From NCBI GenBank assembly GCA_001896555.1, contig MPOS01000042.1, forward strand, positions 1 through 64,000: 64,000 nucleotides of DNA, written 5' to 3'. Source of the DNA: Candidatus Phosphitivorax anaerolimi. Its GTDB lineage: Bacteria > Desulfobacterota > Desulfomonilia > UBA1062. The notes beneath the pieces are model-generated. The model searched no databases and was not told the DNA's origin. It was given only the letters and a program-made list of their open reading frames with translations. Shown here in pieces: positions 15,426 to 25,500 of the stretch (positions are counted from its first letter, which is position 1; every line of letters begins with the position of its first letter). Made by a program: the position numbers and the translations under genes.

Positions 15426-17792
15426 ATGCAGACAACAGAGGAACAGGGGAAGCGAGGAACACACAAGGCTCTGCACGCGACATCAGGTGCAGAAGAGGTT
15501 CTGGATGCCCTGGGCATCGGGACTGTCCGTCTGGACAGCGGCTTTCTGATCACCTATGTGAGCGACAGGGCCGCCGGTTTGTTGCAGAAGACAAGGCACG
15601 AGCTTCAAGACAGACCCTTTGATCGCGAGGTCCCCGGCATGCTCGCCGGAAGGATTCTCGAAGGATGCCGACAGGCCCTGAGAAGATCCGCCCCGGTCAC
15701 GGGAGAATTTCTCTGGCAGGGGCCTTCCCCCCGCTGGATCTCCTACCGGTGCCTGCGCCGGGGAAAGGACGTTGATCTCTTTCTCGAGGATGTCACGGTC
15801 AGGAAGAATGCCGAGGAAAAGGCCTGCAATGAGGAGAGGAGGGCGAGGCTGGCCCTGGAGGGAATCTACGACTCTCTGCCCGTGGGGATGTGCATCCTCG
15901 ATACGGAAATGCACGTGGCGATGATCAATGGGTCTCTCGCCGCGATGTTCGGCTCTTCCGCCGCGGAAATCGCGGGCCGCCCGTTGAGAGAGGTCGTGCC
16001 CGTGTTTGCACACCGGATAGAGCAGGTCTCGCGCTCGGTCGTGGAATCGGGTCGGCCGCGGTTCGGCGTGGAGCTCGAGTCTCCCCCCGGAACCTACGGA
16101 GGGCCTGCCCGCACGTGGATCAGCCACTACCTCCCCGTGGCGGACAGTGAGGGAAAGACGGCAGGGGTCAATATCGTTCTGCAGAACATCACGGAGCTCA
16201 AGGAGACCCTGAACGCCCTGAGGAACTCCGAGGAGCGCTACCGGCTCCTCCACGACACCATGAACCAGGGGGTCGTGGAGTTCGACCAGGGAAACAGGGT
16301 CGTGGCCGCGAACCCGGCCGCAGAGGAGATCACGGGTCTGGAGCTGGGGGAGATGTGCGGCCTGAGCCTGCACGAGATCTTTTCCCGGTTCCCGGAGTTC
16401 CATTGCGAAGAAGACCTCCAGTGCCTGAAGAACCCGGTCCGGGATCAAGCGTTCGTGAAGGAAAACCCTATCCGAAACCGGGTCATAGGCTTCCGCCATC
16501 CCAGGCTCGGACAACAGCGGTGGGCTTCTGTGGATAATATTCCCCGGCTTTTGCCCGGAGGGGATAAACCGGCGGGCGCGTTCGTCATCTTCAGCGACAT
16601 CACCGAGCTCAAACATGCGCAGGAACAGCTCAGAGAGGCTCATGCAAGGCTGGAGAAGAAGATGAGGCACGACACCATCCGCCTTGCCTCCGCTGTTGAG
16701 CAGGCAGGGGAGGGCATCGTGCTGATCAGCCCGGAGCTGGTCATAGAGTATGTGAACCCGGCCTTCGAACGGTTCAGCGGTTATCATCGGGACGAGCTGG
16801 TCGGCAGGCACATCGTCTCTCTGGGCGAGTATTTCATGGGTGATGATTACCGGGATATCCTGGCCCGGATCACTGATGAGCAGGAGCCATGGACCGGCCA
16901 CCGGAAGAGAAGGCGGAAATCGGGAGCGATCATGGAGGTGGACCTGACCGTATCGCCTGTTTGGGACGAGGAAGGGGCGGTGATCAACTATGTGGCCCTC
17001 GTGCACGACATGACTCAGGAGGCGAGGCTCCATGAGCAGATGACCGAGGTCCAGAAAATAGAGGCATTGGGCAGGCTGGCGGGCGGCATCGCTCATGAAC
17101 TCAAGAACATCTTTACACCCATCGTGCTCAACACGGAAACCGTCCTTGATGATATCGACAAAGATTCGCACCTTCATCCCATGCTGGAGGAAACGAAGCA
17201 GGCAGCCCTTCTGGGGAACGACCTGGTGAAGCAGATCGTCGCCTTCAGCCGGAGGCAGGTGCGGGAGAAGCGGCCCGTAGACATAGCCTCCATCGTAACA
17301 GAGGCACTTGCCTTCCTGCGGTCGGCCCTGCCCAGCACGATCGAGATACACCGGCGAATCAGTGAGGGTTTGCCACGAGCCATGGCCGACCCCGTTCAGA
17401 TCAAACAGGTTCTCATAAACTTGGGTGAAAACGCCGGACATGCCATGCGGTCGAAAGGGGGACTGCTGGACGTGAACGTGGCCAGGTCATTCCTGAACGA
17501 GGAAGATGCCTTGCGAATCTCTCCCGATCTCGCACCGGGTGTGTATGTTCGCATCATGGTGCGCGACACCGGGGAGGGTATGGACGATGAGACCCTGAAC
17601 TGCGCCTTCGAACCCCTTTTCACCACCTGGAAACGGGCCGGAGGCACTGGTATGGGGTTGGCCATCGCACGCAGGATTGTCATGGACCACCAGGGAGCCA
17701 TCACCGCATGGAGCAGGCCGGGAAGGGGTGCCACCTTTTCCATTCTGCTTCCGGCAATCGAAGGCAATGCAGGAACCCCTCGCGGAGTCTGA
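15426..17792 (+). CDS. Soluble PAS-domain sensor histidine kinase
   Basis: This 788-residue protein has no clear transmembrane helix and contains about four PAS domains (roughly residues 30-125, 140-265, 275-410, 420-545). A dimerisation/phosphoacceptor domain with GRLAGGIAHELKNIFTPIV (His near 557) follows. The HATPase domain has the N-box LINLGENAGHAM and the G2 box GGTGMGLAIARRIV, then GRGATFSILLP. All catalytic boxes are intact. The NtrB-like H-box (HELKN) suggests phosphotransfer to an NtrC-type or similar regulator, none of which is adjacent. No signal input is evident. The ATG at 15426 lacks a strong SD, so the N-terminus is not certain. Confidence 0.9.
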   Translation: MQTTEEQGKRGTHKALHATSGAEEVLDALGIGTVRLDSGFLITYVSDRAAGLLQKTRHELQDRPFDREVPGMLAGRILEGCRQALRRSAPVTGEFLWQGPSPRWISYRCLRRGKDVDLFLEDVTVRKNAEEKACNEERRARLALEGIYDSLPVGMCILDTEMHVAMINGSLAAMFGSSAAEIAGRPLREVVPVFAHRIEQVSRSVVESGRPRFGVELESPPGTYGGPARTWISHYLPVADSEGKTAGVNIVLQNITELKETLNALRNSEERYRLLHDTMNQGVVEFDQGNRVVAANPAAEEITGLELGEMCGLSLHEIFSRFPEFHCEEDLQCLKNPVRDQAFVKENPIRNRVIGFRHPRLGQQRWASVDNIPRLLPGGDKPAGAFVIFSDITELKHAQEQLREAHARLEKKMRHDTIRLASAVEQAGEGIVLISPELVIEYVNPAFERFSGYHRDELVGRHIVSLGEYFMGDDYRDILARITDEQEPWTGHRKRRRKSGAIMEVDLTVSPVWDEEGAVINYVALVHDMTQEARLHEQMTEVQKIEALGRLAGGIAHELKNIFTPIVLNTETVLDDIDKDSHLHPMLEETKQAALLGNDLVKQIVAFSRRQVREKRPVDIASIVTEALAFLRSALPSTIEIHRRISEGLPRAMADPVQIKQVLINLGENAGHAMRSKGGLLDVNVARSFLNEEDALRISPDLAPGVYVRIMVRDTGEGMDDETLNCAFEPLFTTWKRAGGTGMGLAIARRIVMDHQGAITAWSRPGRGATFSILLPAIEGNAGTPRGV

Positions 17793-17881
17793 TTCATCCT
17801 TCTTAAACTCAGTTTTATGAAAGGACTTGGGAAAGTGGGCGCCGGTGCCGGGCCATGCTTTTTATAAAAGGGGGCATCGAT

Positions 17882-18601
17882 GTGACAGAGATTGTTCTGC
17901 TCGTTGTCCTTACCCTGATAGCCTCGGCTGTGGGTACCTCCACGGGATTCGGCACGTCAACCATCATGGTCCCCGTGCTCGCGGTTTTCACTCCCCTGCC
18001 GGTCACGCTTCTGTTTGTCGGGGTCATCCATTTCTTCGGCGATGTCTGGAAGATGCTCCTCTTCCGGAAAGGAACAGCATGGAGGCTCATTCTGGCTTTC
18101 GGAATTCCGGGGATCGCGGCGAGCTTCGCGGGCGCTGCCCTGGCGCTGGAAGTAAGGGATCTTCCCCTGGAGAGAATCCTGGGCCTCTTTCTGCTGATCT
18201 ATGTGGGATTCCTGTTCACCAACCGGAAGTGGTCCTTGCCGAGGAATCAGGCCACAGCCGTGGCAGGCGGCACTCTGTCGGGGCTGTCGGCCGGATTGTT
18301 CGGTGTGGGAGGGGCGGTACGGGGAGCCTTCCTCGCTGCATACGACCTTCCCAAGGACGTCTACATCTTCACCTCGGGAGTCATTGCCTTCTTCATAGAC
18401 ATCACGAGGATTTCCCAATATCTGCTGGGCGGTATCGAGCTTGGGAACTCCCTGCTCGCGGCCCTCATCCTGTGCATCCCTGTCTCGTTCGCAGGCGCCT
18501 GGCTCGCCCGGAAGTTCCTGGATAGGCTGCCCCAGAACTATTTCCGCATGTTCGTCGCGGGCTTCCTCTTCCTGGTGGCGGTGAGGCTTCTCGTATGGTG
18601 A
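17882..18601 (+). CDS. TauE/SafE-family anion permease
   Basis: This inner-membrane protein of about 239 residues has eight hydrophobic segments and the repeat structure of the TauE/SafE (DUF81) family, which exports sulfite, sulfoacetate or other anions. The family glycine motifs appear as STGFGTSTIMVPVL in the first half and LSGLSAGLFGVGGAVRGAFL in the second. A GTG at 17882 has AAAGGGGG seven bases upstream and is the preferred start; an ATG at 17855 would add nine residues without an SD. It follows the histidine kinase but with an 89-base gap, so operon membership is unclear. The substrate cannot be read from sequence. Confidence 0.85.
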   Translation: MTEIVLLVVLTLIASAVGTSTGFGTSTIMVPVLAVFTPLPVTLLFVGVIHFFGDVWKMLLFRKGTAWRLILAFGIPGIAASFAGAALALEVRDLPLERILGLFLLIYVGFLFTNRKWSLPRNQATAVAGGTLSGLSAGLFGVGGAVRGAFLAAYDLPKDVYIFTSGVIAFFIDITRISQYLLGGIELGNSLLAALILCIPVSFAGAWLARKFLDRLPQNYFRMFVAGFLFLVAVRLLVW

Positions 18602-18786
18602 GGATCAAAGGAAAAGGACAAGGAGTGCGGCAGGATCACCCCTCCGGCCTCTTTGCACAAGCGGAGGGCTTCGGGATAGTTTATGCCGGGGCCTGCTATT
18701 TTGGCAAAGAACAGCCGGATTTGAACCATAGGACGAAAGAGCGGGCGTGACAAGCCGATGACGGGAATGTATGCCGACGGGCCGGT

Positions 18787-18817
18787 TTGACACCTTTTGC
18801 CCTCCCTCTACTATAAT
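18787..18817 (+). promoter_or_regulatory. Predicted promoter of the second PilZ gene
   Basis: TTGACA (18787-18792) and TATAAT (18812-18817) are both perfect sigma-70 hexamers but are 19 bases apart. They lie about 60 bases before the PilZ start at 18878. The gap 18602-18786 holds nothing else recognisable. Confidence 0.6.
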
Positions 18818-18877
18818 TCTTATGGTGCGTCCGTTTTCGGTAGATGCAGTGTCCAATGTGCCCGATCGGGGAGAGTG

Positions 18878-19192
18878 ATGATGCCGCCTGAAGAAGGAAG
18901 AGAAAGAAAGAGGCGGAGCGCAGAACGGATTCCCCTGAAGCTCAGGTGCCTCGCCACCCGGGGAGTCGATTATTTCGAGGCAACCATTCGCAATGGCTGT
19001 GAAAACGGGGTGTACATCGAGTGCGACTGTTGCATGAGGCCGGGCGAGAGGGTCCGGATCCATCTCCTGGAGGAAGCAACCGAAGAGTTCCGGTACAGTG
19101 AGATCAATGAGAGCACCGGCGTGATCAGGTGGTGCAAGAGCCTCTCTCCAGTCAGCGGCCGCCGCTGGGGTGCGGGAATACGGCTTTCCTGA
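18878..19192 (+). CDS. Small PilZ-domain protein
   Basis: This 104-residue single-domain protein resembles the PilZ domain encoded at 14749. The RxxxR motif is in RERKRRSAERIPLKL near residue 10. The second motif is NGCENGVYIEC near 40, where the usual Ser is Cys, so c-di-GMP affinity may be altered. It ends GRRWGAGIRLS as PilZ barrels do. Two adjacent ATG codons (18878, 18881) follow GGGGAGAG; the longer frame from 18797 would begin inside the promoter and is rejected. The next gene starts 23 bases downstream, so co-transcription with the CbpM-like gene is likely. Confidence 0.8.
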   Translation: MMPPEEGRERKRRSAERIPLKLRCLATRGVDYFEATIRNGCENGVYIECDCCMRPGERVRIHLLEEATEEFRYSEINESTGVIRWCKSLSPVSGRRWGAGIRLS

Positions 19193-19215
19193 AATGCCCT
19201 CGCAGGAGAAAACGC

Positions 19216-19533
19216 ATGGAAAAGGATGCCTGGACCATCAAGGAAGTGATCGAGATCCTGCACGTCGACCAAAAGCTCGTCACCACACTCGAACAGGAGG
19301 ATATCATCACCCTGATCACGGATGAAACCGGAAGGGAGAAGCTGCTCCCGGGCCGGGAGATCGACAAGATCCGGGTCGCCAGGATCCTCATCGAGGAGAT
19401 GGACATCAACCTTCCCGGGGTCGAGGTTATCCTCAGAATGCGTCAGAACATGATCGACATGAGGCGGCAGTTCGACGATATCCTCGAAGACCTGGCCCGG
19501 GAGCTGCGGAAGAGGATCGTTCAAAGGCCGTGA
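19216..19533 (+). CDS. MerR-like/CbpM-type chaperone modulator
   Basis: This 105-residue protein has an N-terminal HTH-like part (WTIKEVIEILHVDQKLVTTLEQ), a central KLLPGREIDKIRVARILIEEM, then NLPGVEVILRMRQNMIDMRR, a signature of the CbpM family and the related MerR-like group. CbpM binds the J-domain of CbpA-type co-chaperones and tunes their activity. In most genomes it lies next to a DnaJ/CbpA gene. Here the only dnaJ is 18 kb away on the other strand. A GGAG SD lies upstream of the ATG at 19216. The C-terminal 35 residues form a charged helix likely to be coiled coil. Function is inferred by similarity only. Confidence 0.78.
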   Translation: MEKDAWTIKEVIEILHVDQKLVTTLEQEDIITLITDETGREKLLPGREIDKIRVARILIEEMDINLPGVEVILRMRQNMIDMRRQFDDILEDLARELRKRIVQRP

Positions 19534-19557
19534 CAGGGTAAGGGTAAGAGTCGGGAA

Positions 19558-19587
19558 ACACCTCCCGGACCCTGCCTTTGGAGGTGT
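19558..19587. terminator. Possible bidirectional hairpin between convergent genes
   Basis: ACACCTCC (19558-19565) pairs perfectly with GGAGGTGT (19580-19587) around a 14-base loop, exactly between the stop codons of two convergent genes. There is no T-run, so it is only a weak terminator candidate. Confidence 0.35.
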
Positions 19588-20577
19588 CTACAGGAGCAGG
19601 GTCGCAACCCCGAAATAGAACAGCAGGGTGAAGATATCTGCCAGGGCGAGTGTGACCGGGCCGGCGGATATCTTGGGATCGAGGTTGAACCGGTGCAGGA
19701 GAGTCGGCACACTCAAGCCTAGGATGCATGCGGAGCAGATCGCCAGCAGGATGCTCGATCCCACCGAGAAGGCTGCGAGAAATGCCCCATCCCACAGTAA
19801 TATGATGAGCCCCACGATCGTCCCGCTCGCGGCGCCCAGCAGAAAGGCAGTGCCGAACTCGTAGAGGAACATACGGGAATACCATGCGAATGTCGGCTCT
19901 GTATGGCGCAGTTTCTGGATCGTGACCGTCATGGACTGCGTGGCGACCCCCTCACCCAACCCCAGCACCAGTGTCAGGAAGAACGCCAGGATGATGCTCC
20001 GGGCAATGGTCACCTCGAAGAACCCTGCCAGGACCGCGGCGATGGAGCCTCCTGTGATGGTGGCGATGAGCCACGGAAACCGGAAGCGGAACGCACGCAC
20101 CGGGGTAGCGTCCTTGACCTGGGAGATATGAAAGCCTATGGTTTCGAACAGCTCGTCTATGCGCTCTTTTTCCGCGATGTCGAAGACCTCTTCGGTGAAG
20201 AAACCCACATCTACGATCCCTGTGATCCTGTGCCGGTCGTCCACGACCGGAAACGCCAGGAACTTGTACACAACGAACAGCTCGCACACATCCAGCACGG
20301 TTGCGGTTTCCGGAACAGTCACCACATTGGTGACCATGAGATCGGAAATCCTCTGATCGGGCTGGGCGCCGAGCAGTCTGCGGGTAGGCAGGACCCCGAC
20401 CAGAACGTCGTTTTCATCAACTACATAAAAGTAGACGATCTTCTCGCCCAGTTCCTCTCCGCGGATTGCCTCCAGGGCCTGCTGCACGGTGAGGTCTTTC
20501 CTCAGCTGGGTAAAGTCCTTCCGCGCTACGTTCATTACCGGCTGGTGTATGTGCCGTATTTCCTGTTTTATTGTCAT
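19588..20577 (-). CDS. CBS-domain MgtE-like divalent cation transporter lacking the N domain
   Basis: This 329-residue protein has a tandem CBS pair (about residues 10-140; VTNVVTVPETATVLDVCELF, FPVVDDRHRITGIVDV) followed by five transmembrane helices of the MgtE channel. The pore signature DPKISAGPVTLALADIFTLLF is at the C-terminus and LGLGEGVATQS near residue 200. Classical MgtE is about 450 residues with an N-terminal superhelical domain that senses Mg2+ together with CBS; that domain is absent here. Mg2+ or another divalent ion is the likely substrate. The gene ends against the CbpM-like gene. An SD is faint before the ATG at 20577. The 270-base gap upstream (20578-20847) has no gene. Confidence 0.85.
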   Translation of the reverse strand: MTIKQEIRHIHQPVMNVARKDFTQLRKDLTVQQALEAIRGEELGEKIVYFYVVDENDVLVGVLPTRRLLGAQPDQRISDLMVTNVVTVPETATVLDVCELFVVYKFLAFPVVDDRHRITGIVDVGFFTEEVFDIAEKERIDELFETIGFHISQVKDATPVRAFRFRFPWLIATITGGSIAAVLAGFFEVTIARSIILAFFLTLVLGLGEGVATQSMTVTIQKLRHTEPTFAWYSRMFLYEFGTAFLLGAASGTIVGLIILLWDGAFLAAFSVGSSILLAICSACILGLSVPTLLHRFNLDPKISAGPVTLALADIFTLLFYFGVATLLL

Positions 20578-20847
20578 CTGCTTTTCCTCGGATCAACGGG
20601 CTGTTCAGACCAAAGCCCATCCGAAACACAATGCAGGAAACTCCAAGCAGGTCTAAAAAAGCCGGACAATGACAACGACGGCAATGGAACGATCTGCCGG
20701 AACCGATTCTACCTGCGTAAACGATGTGCCCATGCCGATAAATGAATATATCAGCAGAAAAGTCTGAAATGCAACATCAGAATAAACACTATCGGCCGGC
20801 ATTGCGCATGGGTCATAGCCGCCTGGATATCGTTCAGATATTCTTTC

Positions 20848-22527
20848 TCAGAAGAGGTCCGCCTGGATATGAAAATGCAACAGGTACTTGTCCTCCACGC
20901 TGCCTCGGTTGGTTATGGGTATTCCCAGGCTCACCCTTGCGGTGAGGAACCCGTACACATTCGTTATCAGGCCGAGGCCCGCGCCCGTAATGTAGTCGCG
21001 GTGGGTCATGGACCCGCCGCCCGGCTTGTAAGGAAAGGCCCCGCCGTGGTCCACGAAGACGATCCCCCTGAGCCTGTCTCCGGCACCTGTGCCCAGGACC
21101 CCGGTTTCCGTAAAAGGCAATGGGAAGTGGAGTTCTGCATTGACCAGATATCCTTTGTCGCCGATGAGGAACCCTTCGGGATATCCCCGAACGGATGCCG
21201 CCCCGCCGATCTGGAACTGCTCGGAAGGCGGGAGATTCTCTTTTCTCGTGAGCTGGGCGTTGACCCTGAATATGAACATCAAGTCATCTGCAAGGATCTG
21301 CTGACGCAGAAGGGAAGGGTTGTACCGGAGAAACTCGACATCTCCGCCGAATGCATGGACCCCTTGCGTGAACCTGTGCTGGGTGAACCAAGAGCCTCCT
21401 GCATCGATCGTCTGGATGTCGAAGCCCGCATTCATTGTCCTGATCCTGGTACTGAACAGTGTCTCGCCGTCGAAATCTGTGGAGGACCCTTCGAAATGGA
21501 ACCCTGTAAACCCGTTCAGCCTGAAGGCGGGATCCACTATGAACGGATGACTCAGGTCGATGCCCGCCTCGGAAGATTCACCGGTGATATCCAGGACCTT
21601 ATACGGGCCTGAGATGATCTCTATCTGATTGTATTCATAGGACAATCCCAGCCTGGTCCCGAGGGCGCCCACCGGAAGGCTGTAGGCGGCCGATCCCGCG
21701 ACCGTGCCCTTCTTCTTCGTGAAGAAGGCGTTGAGGAAAAGGCTGTCCCGGTAGCCGAAGAGGCTCCTGTTTCCAAGCATCATTCCAAAACGGTACAGGC
21801 CGACCGTATCGTTGCCGGCATTGTCCGAAAAAAGGGCTGCCCGATAGTTTTCAGGCTCCCTGACTTTGATGATGCAGTCGGTCGTGCCTGGAGCGCCGCC
21901 GGGCCTGAGCTCGGCCCGGGCGTCTACATAGCTGGTGGTGTTGATGAAAACGAGACTTCTCTCAAGCTCGTCAAGTCTGACAATATCCCCGCTCTTTAAG
22001 GTCGTACGATTGGTAAAAAACGAATCTCTCGTATACCTGTTGTCCTCCACCGCGATGTTTCCGACCCGGCCCTCGATCAGCTCGATCCTGACGACACCCT
22101 TTTCCACCTTCTGAGGAGGCAGCACCGCCCGTGCGGCAACAGACTTCCGGGCATAGAGCTCGTTTATGCGGCGGATGACCTCGAAGAGGTCTGTGATACG
22201 TAAGCTCTTCCCCTCGTATTCCCCTGTGATACCCTGGATCTCCTCTTGGGAGAGCACCTCTGAACGGCTTGTCTCGATCCGGCTTACGAAGATCGTCTGT
22301 TCCTCGGCCCTCAGGCCCGGCTCGGGAGCCTCTTTTGTCTTGTCCTCTATCCGGCCTTCCTCGGGAGCAGGTTTTTCCCGTTCGCGCAGCGTCTCCTCGA
22401 GGCGGTAGTATTCCTGCATTTCCTTCCCGCGCTCCCGCACAGCGCCCGGGTCGACACTCTGTGCTTCGATATGCGCGCCCGGGAGAAAGAAACCAAGCCC
22501 CAGCAGTATCACGAAAAATTTTCTCAT
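20848..22527 (-). CDS. TpsB-type outer-membrane transporter (ShlB/FhaC family)
   Basis: This 559-residue protein is the outer-membrane pore of a two-partner secretion system. After a signal peptide (residues 1-22) and a charged Glu/Lys-rich linker (about 30-75) come two POTRA-like regions (SRIETSRSEVLSQEEIQG and KGVVRIELIEGRVGNIAVED), then a 16-strand ShlB barrel. The conserved VRGYPEG of the barrel plug loop lies near residue 450, and the chain ends in Phe, a typical barrel terminus. GAGGGC precedes the ATG. It lies 57 bases downstream of the giant exoprotein gene, so it is the cognate transporter. The linker before POTRA is longer than usual. Confidence 0.93.
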   Translation of the reverse strand: MRKFFVILLGLGFFLPGAHIEAQSVDPGAVRERGKEMQEYYRLEETLREREKPAPEEGRIEDKTKEAPEPGLRAEEQTIFVSRIETSRSEVLSQEEIQGITGEYEGKSLRITDLFEVIRRINELYARKSVAARAVLPPQKVEKGVVRIELIEGRVGNIAVEDNRYTRDSFFTNRTTLKSGDIVRLDELERSLVFINTTSYVDARAELRPGGAPGTTDCIIKVREPENYRAALFSDNAGNDTVGLYRFGMMLGNRSLFGYRDSLFLNAFFTKKKGTVAGSAAYSLPVGALGTRLGLSYEYNQIEIISGPYKVLDITGESSEAGIDLSHPFIVDPAFRLNGFTGFHFEGSSTDFDGETLFSTRIRTMNAGFDIQTIDAGGSWFTQHRFTQGVHAFGGDVEFLRYNPSLLRQQILADDLMFIFRVNAQLTRKENLPPSEQFQIGGAASVRGYPEGFLIGDKGYLVNAELHFPLPFTETGVLGTGAGDRLRGIVFVDHGGAFPYKPGGGSMTHRDYITGAGLGLITNVYGFLTARVSLGIPITNRGSVEDKYLLHFHIQADLF

Positions 22528-22584
22528 GCCCTCTTTATTTAAGCCCTTTCCCGTCTGATCAACGCCGGAAACAGCGGACCCGGT

Positions 22585-25500
22585 TTACTCCCATTCAATC
22601 GTCCCGTCTTCTTCATCCACGATGATATTTTCGTCATCGACGCCTAGCATGCCTGAATCGTAATCAACTGTTCTCTGCACCAAAGCGGAACGCCGAGACG
22701 AAGAGGCCTCATCTGCGCCGGCGCTGTCATCTCCCTGCGGTTCCGCACAGAGGAGGAGCTTGGGCAACAATCGGGTGATACTGCTTTCCGGGTTGAATCC
22801 GCTGATGATGATATCATCCTGGAGGTGTACCACATGCGCGTTTGTCTGGAAGGTATTGCCCTGCACAGGGAAAAAGAGCTCGAACTCCTTACCCTTTGCA
22901 CACAGCTGAATATCGGCATCCTCCAGGGCACTGGGTGCATTGTTCACGACCACGCTGTAGTGTTGGTCTGTAAACCGCGCCCTTTGATCGATGAGCGCGC
23001 GGGAGATGCCGAGATTGCCTTCAGCATCGATCTCTGCTTCGCGGGCAAAGAGTGTGTCGAAGAGTATTGAGTGTCCGGATGCGGCCGAGATATCAACTGA
23101 ATCGGCCATTTGGCCGGTTCTGCCGCTCACACTCAGTTGAAGCGGCCTGTCCGCAGCGGTGTGGAGGGCGTTGAGATTGACACATCCGTCCGCCCGGATG
23201 TCGATCCTCCCCGATGTTTCCACGCGGAATTCTTGAGCGGTGGTACCGGCTTCGCCCGTGATTGCGTTCCCGTCAGTGGCGCCGATGTTCAAATTGCTGA
23301 TCAGGGTGATGTTCCGGCCCGAGACATTGGCCTCTTCACCGGTCATGCCGCTGGTATTGAAGTCTTCGATCGAGCCGTCCACAATCAGGGCGACGTCTCC
23401 ATCCGCACCCGCTACACGGTTCACCCGCATCGTTCCATTCGTTTCCGTGAGGTAGATGCCATCTTTTGCCCTGGCTGTGAGGACTCCGTCCAGGGAGTCG
23501 AGCGTGAGGTCGTTGTCTGCCGTGCCGATCCCGCCGTTTTCCGAGACAAGGGTGATGTCTTTTGCAATGATGGAAGCATGAGCGCCTTGAAGATCGTAAA
23601 TAGAACCGTCTGCGGTGATCAGGGCATCGCCGCGGGTGCTCAAGGATTCGATGACGAGATCGCCTCCCGCTGCAGCAATATCGACCCGCCCTCCGGCGCC
23701 GGCCTTGAGATGCAATGGAAGGTCTTCGGCTGTATGGAAGACATCGAGATGCATACCGCCCCAGGCCTGGAGATCGATTCTCCCTGAGACCTCAACATCG
23801 AAATCATTAGATGCGGTCTCTTCGGCAGATCCATTTCCGTCAGGGGCGCCGATGTTCGCTTTGCTGATCAGGGTGATGTTCCGGCCCGAGACATTGGCTT
23901 CTTCACCAGTCATGCCGCTGGTATTGGAGTCTTCGATCGAACCGTCTGCAATCAGGGCGACGTCTCCATCCGCGCTCGCTACACGGTTCACCCGCATTGT
24001 CTTGCTGGTTTCCGTGAGGTAGATGCCATCTTTTGCCCTGGCTGTGAGGACTCCGTCCAGGGAGTTGAGCGTGAGGTCGTTGTCCGCTGAACCGATCCCG
24101 CCGTTTTCCGAGACAAGGGTGATGTCTTTTGCGGTAATCGTGGCGCTTATTCTCTGAAGATCGTTAATGGAACCGTCTGCGTGGATCAGGGCATCGCCTC
24201 GGGTGCTCAAGGATTCAATGACGAGGTCGCCTCCCGCTGCAGCAATATCGACCCGCCCGCCGGCGCCGGCCTTGAGATGCAGCGGATGGTCTTCGGCGGT
24301 ATCGACGACATCCAGATAGACGTAGCCGCCGGCACGGATGTCGATCCTCCCTGATGCCTCGATGTTGAGGTCTTTGTTCAGCGAAACGACGACATTGCCC
24401 TGCTCATCGTATGCAGCCTCGCCCTTCTCCGCGCGCACGAGCAGCGCTCTCTCCTCGGGCGTCACGTTTCCGGAGGCGATGTCTGCCTTGTCGATGATTA
24501 CGGTACCGCCATAGGAGCCGATGTTCGCGTTGCTGATCAGGGTGATGTTCCGGCCAGAGACATTGGCCTCTTCGTCGACCGTGATGTCCCCGGGCAGGGT
24601 CAGGATGTTCTTTGCATTAATGAGATCCTCGTCCCGCCACACGCTTTCGGCAAAGGCCAATTCTTCGTCCTCTGTGAGGATATATTCCCAGTCTGGATCA
24701 TAGGTGCTGTCATAGGTGTCATCGTTCGGCTCGAACGGCGTACCGTTGTCTGAAATCCGGTGTTCGGCCTGGTATTCGGTTTTCTTCTGCTGTTTGTAGG
24801 CAGCTATCGCCTCCTGGACTTTGGCCTCACTGCCGAGATTCAGATCGTTCTTGGCATCGGCGAGCTGTTCAATGGTATCTTCGTCAGCCTCAGGAAAATT
24901 GTAGTCTTCGATCGAGCCGTCTGCAATCAGGGTGACGTCTCCATCTGCGCTCGCTACACGGTTCACCCGCATTGTCCCGTTGGTTTCCGTGAGGTAGATG
25001 CCATCCTTGGCCCTGGCTGTGAGGACCCCGTCCAGGGAATCGAGCGTGAGGCCTTTGTCTACTGAACCAATCCCGCCGTTTTCCGAGGTAAGGGTAATGT
25101 CTTTCGCAATGATGGAAGCATGAGCTCCCTGAAGATCGTAAATGGACCCGTCCGCGGTAATCAGGGCGTTGCCTCGGGTGTTCAGGGACTCGATGACGAG
25201 GTCGCCTTCCACCTCTGCGATGTTGATCAGCCCTTCGGCCTCTGTTCTCAGCACGCCGCCCTTCGTGTCGATGTGTATGGCCTGTGAGGCATTGCCAATC
25301 TCTCCCTCTGGCGCTGACAGGGTGATGTTCGTCCCCGAGACCCAGGCTGATTCGTTGAGGCTAAAGATGCTTCCCTGGCCGCTGCTGATAGACACGTCCC
25401 CGTTTCGGTTCACGATGCGGTCGTTGAGAAGAATGTCGGCGGCACCCGTGCTGGTCACGTCTAAGCGCGACCGGTCGCTTCCCATGAATTCGATGTCGAT

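Noticed and set aside
15483..17441. Minus-strand frame of 652 codons opposite the PAS kinase
   Set aside because: Long only because of GC-rich codon bias; no domain and no translation signal.
23240..25200. CRISPR-like or mobile repeat array
   Set aside because: Repeats are 570 bases long, in frame and encode protein repeats of the exoprotein.
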